A DNA stretch of 64,000 nucleotides. It comes from Sympetrum striolatum (lineage: Eukaryota > Arthropoda > Insecta > Odonata > Libellulidae). The stretch is taken from assembly GCA_947579665.1 (NCBI GenBank), contig OX388348.1, forward strand, positions 17,484,001-17,548,000, read 5' to 3'. The notes under the pieces are model-generated. The model saw nothing but the letters and a program-made list of their open reading frames with translations. It was not told the DNA's origin and searched no databases. This document shows, in pieces, positions 26,275-37,718 of the stretch. Numbering within the stretch: the first letter of the stretch is position 1; every line of letters begins with the position of its first letter. Made by a program: the position numbers and the translations under genes.

Positions 26275-26753
26275 CATTTTCCATGTCTTCTTATGGAATT
26301 ACGCAAGAGCTCGAAATCAACAATCGCCTTGATCGTCAGGGGGATGGGTTGCTTACGACCTCAAAATTTCGATAAACTTTCGACGTACTTTATCTAATTG
26401 TGCACAATTTCGAATCGAAAACGATATTCCACGACCAAAAAAGGATTTTTATTCTATTCTCCTTCTTTTGGTGCTAGATTCGACTTTCTAGGACCATTAT
26501 TTCTAATTTAATTTTGAAAAAGAAATGAATCCTGCTACAGAAAACTGACCTCTACGTGTATTTCTTATGGAAACGTTTTGACCCGTCTGGGTTCGAACCG
26601 TGGACCTTATGGAAATAAAAAGTAGCCTATACTCTGCGCGGGGTCGACTTCTAATAATGTAGAAAATTTCAAAGTTGTGCGACTCTCGGTTCTCGAGTTT
26701 TTAGTGAACATACACACACACCCACACACCCACACTCTGTTTTATATAATAGA
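26275..26753 (-). repeat. Helitron 5' module, copy 1
   Basis: This block carries ATGTCTTCTTATGGAATT, AATCGCCTTGATCGTC, ATTTCGAATCGAAAACGATA, CTGGGTTCGAACCGTGGAC (about 26587-26605) and a CA-rich run before its TC end at 26753. The same series recurs at 29515-29997 and, partially, at 28436-28660. Confidence 0.75.
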
Positions 26754-26958
26754 CTAGCAGAAGTACCCGTTGATTCTCAACGGGGATATTTAATTTCGTA
26801 AATATCAGTGTAATAACCTTGATCGTAACAAATTCTTCATAAATGTTGGTAAATAGCGAATACCAGACTTTCCAAACCAACATATCAAGAAATGTAAGTT
26901 ACAATAAAGTGTACAAATCCACTCTAACTCAATATTAAATTTAACGCAGGTTGATGAT

Positions 26959-27161
26959 ATTTTCCGTGACAATGTGTCAAAATGTATCTACATATGAAAG
27001 TGAGGCTTACATATAGCTTCTTCTCTCTTGGCTTATATCTTCTAAAGGAAGGTTCTAGTAGCTGAATGAGCTTTTCGGTAACAATTTATCAAAATGTATC
27101 TACGTATGAAAAGAGGCATACATAATAGCTTCTTCCCCTCTGACTTATCTCCTAAAGGAGC
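26959..27161 (+). repeat. Diverged tandem duplication, period about 111
   Basis: Segments 26959-27052 and 27071-27161 share TTTTCCGTGACAATG / TTTTCGGTAACAATT, TCAAAATGTATCTAC, TATGAAA, ATAGCTTCTTC and CTAAAGGA. It lies just inside the 3' end of H3. Confidence 0.75.
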
Positions 27162-27824
27162 ATTTTTCTTCTTTCTACGCCGACTGAAGCCACAAACTTT
27201 CGACTGGTCATCATTGAGAGGATATCTTCAGTAACTGAATAAGTGTGATTCCGAGAATGGACAAATACGTCATTGTTGTATTTCTTACGTGAAGAAAAAA
27301 CTATAGACATTAAATAAGAAATGGTGTATCATGGAACCAGAAGGTATGTTTCATTGTTTTATCTTGGCTATACTTATAACATGAGGTTGTTAGTGAGAAT
27401 TCGTGACTCGTATAAAATGTAGTGGTATGTTAATTAATGCCCAGGAAAGTAGTCGTAGATCTTGGGAATGATTAAGTGCAAGACACAACGCCATATTAGG
27501 ATAGAACGATAAAAGCCATGACAATAGAGCGACAACTTTACCGAAATCAGTCTGTGGAGCTATGCTCGTAAGACGAAATTCATTATATGATAAGTGCATT
27601 ATTTACGCAGCATTAGATATTTCTATACGGTTCCGAAAAAAAAACAGAATTTTTCACTTTAAACAATTAACAATACATAAAATCATGCAATTTCATAATA
27701 TTTAAACAGATAAACAATATGATGAAGAGGCAAAGCCATTTATGCGAAGATTAAAGTTATAAACAACACAAAATATACATTACAATACCGGCCATTAATG
27801 TTACATAAGTTTTTTAAACGTATC

Positions 27825-27900
27825 CAGGGGTCTCCAAACTTTTCAGCTTTACTAACTATCAAACAGCAGATGCGGCCCGCGGGCAGTAGTTTGGATTTGG
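27825..27900. mobile_element. Short hAT-like relic
   Basis: The left end CAGGGGTCTCCAAACTTTT is typical of hAT-type terminal repeats. Some 60 bases later GCGGCCCGCGGGCAGTAGTT runs into TGGA, whose reverse complement starts with the matching CCAAACT. The outermost bases of the right end are lost, and no 8-bp target duplication could be defined. No coding capacity. Confidence 0.5.
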
Positions 27901-28435
27901 ATTGAAGTAAGGGATTACCCATTCTATTACAATATCTTAGATTTTTTGCGGTCTACAGATAACTGAAATCGCTTTATCTTTTTAGGCTTTGAAATGTTAC
28001 TTATTCGCTCCTGACCACTCGTCGCTCAAAACTTAAAAGAAAACAAAGACCGATTAAACATAAGAAATAAGAACGTCCGTAATTTCCGTCAAAACTCAAA
28101 AATAATATGAGAGATGTCCACAACTTACCACGTTATTATTTTAAATCAGTGGAATTGACAGCGAGAATGCAAATTCTATCAACGTACGAATTTCAAAATC
28201 GTTTTATTTCACTGAATATTCAGTTAACAATCACGTTACGAAAAACAAAACTCACACACGGTTTTCACAGACGCTTAAAGAAAATTGAAAAAATCAATGG
28301 AAAAATGTCCGTACCTTTCAACGTGCGTTTCTTCACAGGTTTGTCACAACAAATTTTAAAATGCCATTTTATTTTTTCTTCATCATAAAATCTTCAACTC
28401 TTATTTTCAAAATTTATTTTAACTGGCCATTGATC

Positions 28436-28660
28436 CGCCATGTCTTCTTATAGAATTGTATATGAGTTCGGAATCAATAATCGCCTTGATCGTCAAGTGA
28501 ATGGGTTTGTTTACAACATGAACATTTAGACGAAATTTTCGTATATTTTATCAAAATACTCTCAATTTCAAATCGCATACTATATTTCTCAGCCAAAGTA
28601 AGAATCTTTATTCTATTTCCCTTGTTTTGAAATATATGTATATAAAAATATATTCTAAGA
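28436..28660 (-). repeat. Helitron 5' module, partial copy 2
   Basis: It matches the left half of 26275-26753 (CCATGTCTTCTTAT, AATCGCCTTGATCGTCA, AATCTTTATTCTATTTCCCT) and stops near 28650, before the TpsiC-like motif and the terminus. Confidence 0.7.
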
Positions 28661-28759
28661 TCACAATAGGATAAGCAGTACCACGTTTAAAGTTTTTCTT
28701 TCCGCGAACAATACGTGACAATAATCGAATAAGGAACTAATTTAGATTCAACTGGTGTT

Positions 28760-28832
28760 TACACCCCCTGCCACACGCCGAAAGGCGGCTTGTAGGGTAT
28801 TAATGTAGATGTAGATGTAGATGTAGATGTAA
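28760..28832 (+). repeat. Short repeat GCCACACGCCG-AAAGGCGGCTTGTAGGG with a (TGTAGA)n tail
   Basis: A GC-rich stem-like segment (GCCG/CGGC near 28780) is followed by four to five TGTAGA units (28804-28831). A degenerate relative lies at 2124-2160. A conserved core with a simple-repeat tail suggests the 3' end of a retroposon, but no head is visible. Confidence 0.5.
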
Positions 28833-29514
28833 AGTTACATTTTCATACAAGTACAAAGGGGCTAAATGAATCAAGCATTAAACGTAAATGACAGAAATAA
28901 ATTACATTTCACTCAAATAACCAACGATGAATATTCTACACGGAAAGTAAATGTATTTTGGAACTGACTGGTTTCTCAATCTTAAAATGTGTAACATAAA
29001 CACGAACCACAAAAGTAATCGCAATGTCGAAATAGAAACAAAAATTAAACACCAATAACAGAAGGATAGTAAATGAATATGGAGTGGAAGCACTTAAAAA
29101 CAAGGAATAAATCAATTTTTGCATCCTGCGTTTAACAAAATTAATATTGTTTTACCTTTTTGATCTATCATAGGATGCTGGAGGTCTGCTACAACTTAAC
29201 AACTTGCCGTTCAACTCTTCAAGGATTACAAACTACGAATCTGGGAATTCTTTTCTTTCTTCGCAAACTCCATTTCCGTAATTTGCTAAATATACATCAA
29301 AGCAAATAGATTAGATTTAATACTTAATTCAGAAGAATATATTCTGAACATCCAGGATATTTGTACGCAATAGTTGAATTGATCGATAGAAATCCATTTA
29401 CATTAAACCACTGCATAAAACTCATTTCATTTTACGAAAAAGACGGTAAACAATTAAGTTGATGTAAATAAAACTTGGTTGCTACAGACTCATCAACAAA
29501 ATTCGAATTTTAAA

Positions 29515-29937
29515 AATTTATATCGTCAAGGGAATGGGTTTGTTTACACATGGTAATTTAGTCAAATTTTCGTATATTTTATCAAAATTCTCGCAATTTC
29601 GAATCGAAAACGATATTTCTTGACCAAAATAAGAATCTTTATTCTATTTCCCTTCTTTTGATGCTCGTTTCGACTCCTTACGGCCGTTCTTTCTAATTTA
29701 GTTTTTCAATAGAATTGAAGCCTGCAACGAAAAAAATGATCTTTGCATGTATTTCTTATGAAAAAACTGTTTTAGTCGTCTGGGCTCGAACCGTGGACTT
29801 CAGGCAAATTTAAAGTACCACTTGATCATCCCCGGGAAGACATTTAATTTAATTAATTTAATTTAATTTTAAGAATTTAATTTAATTAACAATCTGGTTT
29901 TTGAGATTACGTGGAATATACATACACACATACAGGC

Positions 29938-29996
<59 letters not shown>

Positions 29997-29997
29997 A
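29515..29997 (-). repeat. Helitron 5' module, copy 3
   Basis: This is a full-length relative of 26275-26753, sharing TCGTCAAGGGAATGGG, AATTTCGAATCGAAAACG, CTTCTTTTGATGCTCG and CTGGGCTCGAACCGTGGAC (about 29780-29798). It ends in a CA-rich run and a (TA)n tract. Confidence 0.75.
29945..29995. repeat. (TA)n microsatellite, about 25 units
   Basis: An alternating TA run at the proposed 5' end of H3. An expanded terminal TATATA is a plausible origin. Confidence 0.9.
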
Positions 29998-30049
29998 TTA
30001 TTATGTAGTTTGATATTTTTTTATTTGTCAATCCCCCACATACAGCGAA

Positions 30050-30195
30050 ACACCAATTTGTGGTGGGATAATGACAGTAACAATAGAGGAACACATATGG
30101 CCATTCCCTAACCAGAAACATTTGGATAGGCAGGATTCAATCCCGGGACCTTGGCGCTGGAGCGTTATCATGTAGGCATGTTTACCACGCCACTT
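30050..30195 (-). repeat. tRNA-derived SINE, minus orientation (copy c)
   Basis: The minus strand carries a head ending in box B GGATTGAATCC (30133-30143, one change from canonical) and the family body CTGGTTAGGGAAT at about 30100-30117. It sits next to the H3 5' end. The tail region (30010-30100) differs from the CA-rich tails of copies a and d. Confidence 0.7.
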
Positions 30196-33100
30196 TTTAC
30201 TGTTAAAAAGTTTCTAAAAAATCTTCTTTTCGCTTTTTTTTACACCATATATTATACGAGTAATAAAGATTGAGAGAAAATTTGACATTATTCACTCAGA
30301 TTTACAAAAGAGAAAAAAATCTTCACGAGTGGAAGTTACATACACATTTCCACCTTTGTTACCTAATTTATTTAGCGAAAAATTATTATATTGTTGAATT
30401 GCTGAACCATAATTTAGGAGCAAGTTTTCAACGATATTTACGTATTCTTGGAGCTGATTCTTATTGTTTAATTTCTTGTATCTTCTCTTAGAGTTTAGAG
30501 TAAATCTAGCTTAGTCCAATTATGCTTTTATAATCCTAGATTCCCTTTCCATATATGAAAGTTTAACTTATTAAAATTCTTTTGATGAAAGCTCTTGATA
30601 GATATAACCGGCATATAAATGTCCCGGCTTTCAATTAATTGATTTACTTTTATAAATATTTAGTAGCATCAATTGTTTTTGATTTAGTAATGTCAAATTA
30701 TTATGTACCATTTCAGAGAATAGGGGGAACATTGTCTATTTTTTCCTTAACTCGCTGTAAAAGTAAAATAATTATGATAATAATTATGATAATAATTATG
30801 ATAGCTATCACGCCTACCTGTTAAGTAGAGAACTCAAGGAATGGGGAAACATATACTCATGGTTACTCCCAAAGTGGGTTTTTTCAGCCATTAGGAGACA
30901 TCTGCGAGCTCCTTTTGACTGCCCGTTGGAAAGTTAGGGTTTTATGGAGAGAGAAACGGAGTACCCCCTAGCTACAGAGATGGAAAAGATCTCAACTTAC
31001 CAACTACTCCTGCAGAGATCGGGGATATCTGTCACGGGCGACGTTCTCTGCGAATTACTCGTTGAAACTTAAGAGCTCCGCTGGGTGTAGCATTTCGCGG
31101 TTGATTCATAGTCTCAAGACGAACCTTTGCCTCTCTTTCCACGAGGTCACTTGCCCCTGCCTTAACCCCCACACATGTGCTACCCCTTCCACAGTAGATG
31201 ACCTCAAAAGATGGCTCCGGAAAACTTTTTATCTTCTTTGCCCTCAGCGCCTGTGGGGAAGAAAGAGAGAGGAGGGAAACATAGGAGGAATCTAATAAGG
31301 AGAAAGTTCGTGAAGAATGATAAGAAGATACGAGGGGAAAGTTGGGAAAAAAGTACTGTCAGGAGTTGGGAATCCTAGGTTTTAGGGATAAATCGTTTTC
31401 GGCTAAGTCGAGTGGTATCAATTGGAATAGTGGAAAGAAGGGAAGTAGATAATGCAAAATTAAGAAAAAAGATTATTCTATATAAAAGAAGTTTTACTTG
31501 GCTGTTTTTAAGATAGAGATGTATATTTAATCCATTGAATTAGCTGCCACCCTATGGAACTCCATTACGGTGAGATAGAAAACAAAACTTCGATTTAAAA
31601 ATCTGTGTCAACATTTGTTTTATTGAAGGGCCGGTTTTTACCGGGGTCTAGCAATCTCCAGGCACATAATCATCATTCTTAAATGTATTAAGTGTGTATC
31701 TTTCTTTTTTTCCAGAAAATTTCCTTAAGGCATTTTTATTGAATAAATTATGTGTAAAGTAAAGGAACACGAATATCAATGCCAACTTTTCATGTACCTT
31801 ACACTACGATATTTTTCATTCGACAAAATTTTACGGAATGAATAAGTAATCTGACACCTAGCAATAAATTATATTGCTAGTTATTAATTTTTTATCTTAT
31901 ATAAAAGAAAGTAGGTTATGGTTGGAATGTTGCAGGGGGATTAGAGGCTCCTTTGCTATTCAATATAGAAACATACTGTATTGATGACCTTTCAAAGTCA
32001 GAGTTTAATTTTTTGCATATGCCTACCAAAATCTGTTTCCATACCTTCTTAGAATTGATATGATCATATCAAAGACAGTTCAATACAAAATTGTGCAGAT
32101 AGTAACAAAATGTTTCTGAATAAAAAAATAGATTTTTCCACCTTCGATGTATTTCTGTCCAAAGCCTTCAATATTAATGCCTTGTTCCTTACTTTGTGAA
32201 CACATTCATCAAATGCCGTTGATTTATAACATCTCCTTCAAGATAATCATATAAAATAAGACTTAGCTTGGAAAAAACAGCGAGTATACAAAAAATTGAA
32301 AGATAGATAGAAGTTAGGGTTTCAAGTGGAAACTACTTCCTATGTCAATATTCTATACGAAACGTGGCCTTACTTTGCCAAATCATTTTTTTATATGCTT
32401 TGCTGAGGACTTTGCGGCCATTTCGAAGACTCTTGGATTAGAAAACTTGTCTCTCACCTCCCGTTTTCCTTGGAGTATGACCCTATTCTTCAAAACTTCT
32501 ACGTATTAAAGGCCGCAGCGCGTCAGCGGTTCTAAATCTCTTCTACTGCTGCATTATATGTGAATTGTCAGAATGACGTTCTACTTGTCGCTGTATCTTT
32601 GTCGATGACCAGCAAGTTTTCTTATAAGTGTGGATAAGTCTCTTGATTGATTGATCCCCAATTTCCGGCAACTTCAACACGGTGCAAATACCATTTACCG
32701 AGTATGTTTCCGTATAATAGGTCATATAGTTAGAAAAGATATTTTAATTTCTATAGTTGACATTGGCATAAACACTCTTTTACCTCGGGAACGATTCATC
32801 TCCTCATATAATCCAACTTTGACTACAACGGCATGAAATGTAAAAATTTCTAAAGTCCTTAATGAGCACGTATGACTCAATACACAAAGGAACCCAATTG
32901 CTTAGATTCATCAAATTATGAATTAATTTAAATTGTGCTAATTAACGTATGTATATGAGGCCATTTACCGCTCTCTTTAGATCAAATAAACACGTACATT
33001 TTCTTTTGGAGCTAAAAATTTCCCACAGACGAGTCAAAATCTGCGGGATCATTTTTAAAAGTGCTTTGCAAGTTTCAGATTCCGTTTTTGATGGATTTCG

Positions 33101-34249
33101 CTATATTTTTTTATGGAAACCTGAAGGATTAAAGGGCTTGCTTCAAATTCTCTCTATGTTTGCTTTTTATAAGTCTTAGCTGAGTGCATCAACAGCACCT
33201 CTGAATCTTTGTCCACAGAATATTTCAATATAACGGATCATATATTTCTCTTACAGCGAAGGAGGATAGTTATTTTTGAGTAGCATATTAAATGTAGAAA
33301 AATAAATTATGTTAGTTGTTATAAAGGGCGGGAATACATACCTATGAATAAAGGAATATGCGTTGTGTAGAGAATATTTGAGGACGCGAATCAATATAAA
33401 AAGGATCACCTACAATGATTTCAGATGTTGAGGAGCTCATTAAAGTATAAGATAAAAATTCGTAGCATATTTTACTGTTTTCATTTGATGTTACATATTT
33501 TCCTCAAATGCATTCCCGTTCTTTACGTACTAGACGTTTGTTATTAAAAGAAATTTTTTCTTTAAATTAAAGTCACAACGCCCGCAACTATATTACAATT
33601 TGCTTCTATGGGTAATTGTGGAAATACTTTAAAAAAATTAATATAACTCAATTTGTAAATAAAATTATTCCGGTCATAGAAATCTTATCTAATTACCTTT
33701 CTCGATTCAAATAGGAAAGGTAACGTTCATATTTTATATCGAGGATACACATATTCATCAAAAAGGAAAAGAAAGGTTATTCATACATTTAAAGCCTCAA
33801 ACAAACAGCCTTTTATTCATCGTCGTTTGCTGAAAGGTTTCATATTCATAATGTTAGATAAGAATCGACAGTTTTGGAGTAGTATTGTATTACTGTTAAG
33901 GATTATCGTTACTATAGGGAAAATATGCTAACGAATCATAATTATATTCTGTTTTGCTTAATACAAGATAAGATGTATTTACGAATTTAGAATTGGTAAT
34001 TATATTAAATTTTTGTTTATTTTTTTATTGCTTCAATTATGATTCTTCTTATATGTTATATTATATCTTACGGCTTATAATTTACAGAATTTACTGAGGA
34101 TTTGGTCTATACTGGGGTGATTTATGCTCAATATAGGTATTATCATGCATCAATAAATATCAAAGCTAGTAGATGAGCGGACACATAAATTGCATTAAAT
34201 TTACATAATTCAAGAAGCATTCAATGGATATCAATGCATTATCACCGGT
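30196..34249. other. Non-coding stretch with a small microsatellite
   Basis: I see no supported gene. Three perfect copies of the 12-mer AATAATTATGAT lie at 30767-30802. A slightly GC-richer stretch (30.9-31.3 kb) leads into a purine-rich plus-strand run (about 31.25-31.47 kb). The rest is AT-rich and stop-dense. Confidence 0.4.
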
Positions 34250-34920
34250 AATTCTTTAATGTGATCGGCTTCGGCGCCGATAATTCCCAAATAGCGCACG
34301 GCAAGTTCACCTACTCCAAGACTCCCGCCAATTTCACGAATCCATTCCCTCAATGAATGATTAAAGCTCTATCTGGTGGTACAGCAGCGCGAGAAACACA
34401 TCCAATGCTAGCTTGTCTCCATTCCCGAATTGTTTTACCTGCTCCCTTACAAAATTAACACACTTCCAAGCATCGCTTGTGCCTCCCAAAGGATTCAAGC
34501 CGTTCGTAAATAGCTCCCCGATTTTTGGCGATAATTAGGTTCCAATCCGCTACGTGACTCCTCAATCCTTCTCGTTCTATTTCTGTCCCATTTTGGCAAA
34601 CGCAAATACGGTAGCATCCCCGTCAAGATGGGTGTATCGCGACAATCGCGGATTGTAATCAAAGCTGTTGGAAGGAGGCCCCGTTAATATTTGACTCATC
34701 CCGGCCATCGGTGTCCTTTCTTAGCGATTGCCTCCTTTCACCATCCGCCCCACCCCGATAGTTCTCTCCGCATTGGCAAACTGCCCGCTTCCCTTTCGCC
34801 CCCTTCCTCCAATGAGAGGCGACTCGCTCCTCGAGAGCACTCCAAGTCGCCCTTTGACTCCTCTGTCACTCTCTTTCAGCCCTCAAGAGCCACTCTGATC
34901 GCTCATTAAAATCTCCATTT
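34250..34920. other. GC/CpG-rich islet
   Basis: Composition jumps from the AT-rich flanks to a CpG-containing block (for example GATCGGCTTCGGCGCCGATA near 34263). A 72-codon frame (34691-34909) is serine- and proline-rich and unrecognised. It is a candidate regulatory islet or untranslated exon, with no splice or coding evidence. Confidence 0.3.
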
Positions 34921-36513
34921 ACTCTCTTCCACGGCCTTTGCTTTCCCTTCCTCTTTACTGCGTTCCTAGTTTCCTCTTTACAAGATACAGACTTTCTTTA
35001 TCGCAATTTGCTCTCTATTTTCCTATGTATTGCGTTCTTGTCTTCAATTTACTATTTTTTCTTTGATGATTGCCAATGATAGCGATTTGAAAACTATTTT
35101 CACCTAATATGGTGACCTCTGCTGCTGATATACCACTATTGTAGAGGAAATTCCAGTAGTTTAGAAGTGCTCATCCGATTAGAATAGGAAACTTAACGTC
35201 ATATATCTAGACTTCGTAGCCTTTGTTTCCTAAATCTTGGAGTCCAAGTTACATGCAATTTCTTAAGTTTGGTAGGCTCAATGATTCAGCTTTACTTTTG
35301 TTTTTACTGAGTGAATTCTATATCCAAATTCGTTATTCAACAAATATTTTAATACACCCTAATTGTAAACCATAAGCAATAATATTTTAATGATAATCTA
35401 ATAATCCGTATTGATACCCAATAAAACTGTATTAATTTAGAAATAATATAACTCCTACTGATGAATTACTTCGTTTTTTAATAATCTTTTACGTCAAGCC
35501 TCAGCGATTAAGAAGTTTGTTTCCAAGAAGTAAAGGAGATGAATGGTCTGAAGTAGCTTTTTTGACCAACATGAACCTGCCGGTGAAAAAGGATATCCCT
35601 GTAAGACGAGCAGTATTGTTTTTCTCGGAAATTCTCAGAGGATTGATCACCGCAGGTGAAGCAATCACCGATCAAAAAGGTTTGCTCTGGTTTTTCTGGC
35701 CAATGACGAAGGCCGCACTTACTCTGAAGGATTGCGCTCTAAGACTCTTATCTCCTCCTCGAGCGGAGCCTCTTTCTTTGCCCAAGTGAGGAATTGACAC
35801 GAGACCCTCGCCGTGCCAATTTAATTTGCTCTCGCCGCTTTGGCAACAGGATCTGGCACTTCAAACAATACTGGCCCACCCCCGCACCTCTAAATAAATC
35901 CGATCCCTTAAACTCTCGAACATCCCCAGTCTCTTCTCCGTAACCAAAGAACTTCTCCAGGACGATGTCGTTATTCTTATTCCCTTTTATCTCTGTCAGA
36001 TTAGTCTCTTTCTCATCCAGAGTGTTTTATACATCAGTTTTAGCAGCTATTTCTTCTTCTGAAAAATCAGCCCGTGCTCAGTCAGTCTTATAAAAATTAA
36101 AGTCAACCGTGAAAATCCCAAAGCCTCGTATTGGGTGCCTGTTGGGTGAAATTACTACGTGTTAGTTTAGAATTTTCATTTACTGAGGGGCTTACAGGAT
36201 TTTTCTAAGCCTAGGGTTTCAAATGAAAATATGAGGCTAGCAATTGCTTTTTCTGTGAATTCAGTTTAAAAGGACGACGGATTTGCGTCGGTGGTCTCTT
36301 ATTTTAATCGGAAAATATATAAAACGTAATTTCACTTGGACTGGAAAAAGGATAATTTTTTTGGAGCTTTGATATTCTCGAAGGATTATTTTTGCAGTTA
36401 TGAAACAGAAATAAGCATCGAGATGAATAGAATAATGCTTACGCAAGTGAAATATCACATATTTTTTGCTATTTTTTTAGGAGTGGTACTTATTTTGAAT
36501 CAAATGTTAATAA
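34921..36513. other. Non-coding stretch with a weak open frame at 35517-35789
   Basis: The 90-codon plus-strand frame at 35517-35789 has a more protein-like composition than most others here, with charged and hydrophobic residues well mixed. It still shows no recognisable domain, and its first codon is not ATG. A single exon fragment is possible but unsupported. Confidence 0.2.
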
Positions 36514-36545
36514 TTAGTTGAAGTGCCCGTTGATTTTCATCGCGG
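36514..36545 (-). mobile_element. Helitron-type 3' end H4 (decayed hairpin, CTAA)
   Basis: On the minus strand a partly broken hairpin (ATCAACGGG retained) is followed by CACTTCAACTAA, ending in CTAA (36514-36517), then T. This fits the CTRR-T rule and keeps the CACTTC spacer of H1-H3. No 5' end was found to the right, so only the terminus is annotated. Confidence 0.55.
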
Positions 36546-37509
36546 AGAGTAGAAGTTTGATTAAATATGTTCGTTGGGACAGAAGAGAATGTAACACCAT
36601 TCATCTTAGCTTAATTTAAAAGTACAAGTGATAAAAAACAAAATTTGTTATATTATATTGTTATATATCAAAGTACTTATAACTTGAAGCTTAAGTTTAA
36701 TGCATAATCAAAATCATTATAGATTCTTTCTTAGAGTTCCTTTGTTTAGAAAACGATTTCAAAGCAGGTTTATGAAGCCGCGAAGTGGTAGAAATCTGAC
36801 TGATTGAACACGACCTCAGATCAGAGTGAGCGATATTTTGGTAATTTCGATCAAGATACGTTTACCCCTGAAAGCACGTGAAAGCATTGAGTTAATTAGC
36901 TCGACTCCTTTTCATCAAAATGTAGAAGATTAGGATTTCGCAACCATCCAATGCTAAAGCAAATGAAGGGAGCATCGGGCCCCCAAAAATTTAACTCTAA
37001 TTACTTCGGAACCCTAGATTGACTCTATTCCATACCCGTCTGTTTGCCCCTCTCACGTTCAAATGTTTTCTTTGCGGCCCTACCCAATCCTCCCTTCAAA
37101 TCATCTTCGAAATGACTTTCATGTCACCACTCTAGACCATGCAAATGCGGTTCTATCTTCGCCATATCTTTGCCTTATACCTGCGTTCCACCAGTCAAGT
37201 ATTTCATAGCTTTCATTACTGGACGGTCTCTTACGCAATTTCAGTTCATCCTTCACCTATCTCTATTTGATTATAACTCCAAACCCCCTCTTTCCTTCAT
37301 CTTATTCCCGTCTCTTTACTACCAGGAAGTTTTATACTTAGCAGCATTAAATTATGGTTGAATTATATTTTATTAAAATTATATTGAAATTAGTGAGCGA
37401 ACAAAATACTTAATTATTATAGTCTCACGTGTGAGGATACAAATGAAATATCAACTAAATTAGTGGTTTAAAGAAAGACAATTTGTAACACGGCTGTTAA
37501 AACATTAGA

Positions 37510-37718
37510 GGTTAAAAATCTCCAATAGCCGTCTTTGTCGGTGACCCTCTTCTCATCAGCTGGTGTTCGGAGAAATCATTCGCCACTGATGACGAAAGCA
37601 TTGTATCGAAATGTGCATTGTGTGTCATTTAAAGTTCATTGTCCTCTCTTGTTTATTCTGAACACCGATGGATGAGAAAATGGACGCCAAGAAAGGCGGC
37701 TATTGGAAATTTTAAACC
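37510..37718. mobile_element. Complete MITE, family GGTTTAAAATCTCCAATAGCC (209 bp)
   Basis: The left arm GGTTAAAAATCTCCAATAGC and the reverse-complemented right arm GGTTTAAAATTTCCAATAGC match for about 65 bases, through GGTGTTC. The unique centre is short and there is no coding capacity. No clear target duplication. It is the most symmetric of four copies (others at 19360, 43563 and 54388). Confidence 0.75.

Larger units (their letters stand above)
24529..26753 (-). mobile_element. Helitron-type element H2 (3' CTAG at 24529, 5' TC at 26753 or internally at 26243)
   Basis: The 3' hairpin (24541-24559, TTGA/TCAA core) and CTAG (24529-24532) match H1 and H3. On the minus strand, 26753 begins TCTATTATATAAAACAGAG, an AT-rich TC start as expected for a Helitron 5' end, and it abuts the CTAG of H3 exactly. 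A second candidate 5' start, TCTATTATATATAATACCC, preceded by A, occurs at 26243, so the unit may be 1.7 kb or 2.2 kb, or one copy may be nested. The base after CTAG is C rather than T, a point against simple insertion. There is no Rep/helicase frame, so it is non-autonomous. Confidence 0.6.
26754..29997 (-). mobile_element. Helitron-type element H3, CTAG at 26754 to TC at 29997
   Basis: The 3' hairpin (26766-26784, perfect CCCGTTGA/TCAACGGG stem) is followed on the minus strand by TACTTCTG and CTAG (26754-26757), then T. The proposed 5' end, on the minus strand, is TCTTATATATA at 29997, preceded by A and followed by the same CA/GT-rich segment found behind the H2 end. The 3.2-kb interior has no Rep/helicase frame. 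It contains a partial second 5' module (28436-28660), a 94-bp tandem duplication and a hAT-like relic, so it is a composite with nested insertions. The 5' boundary is inferred. Confidence 0.5.

Noticed and set aside
26701..26730. CA-rich run as an independent microsatellite
   Set aside because: The same CA-rich segment sits at the equivalent position in the 29515-29997 copy, so it is part of the Helitron 5' module.
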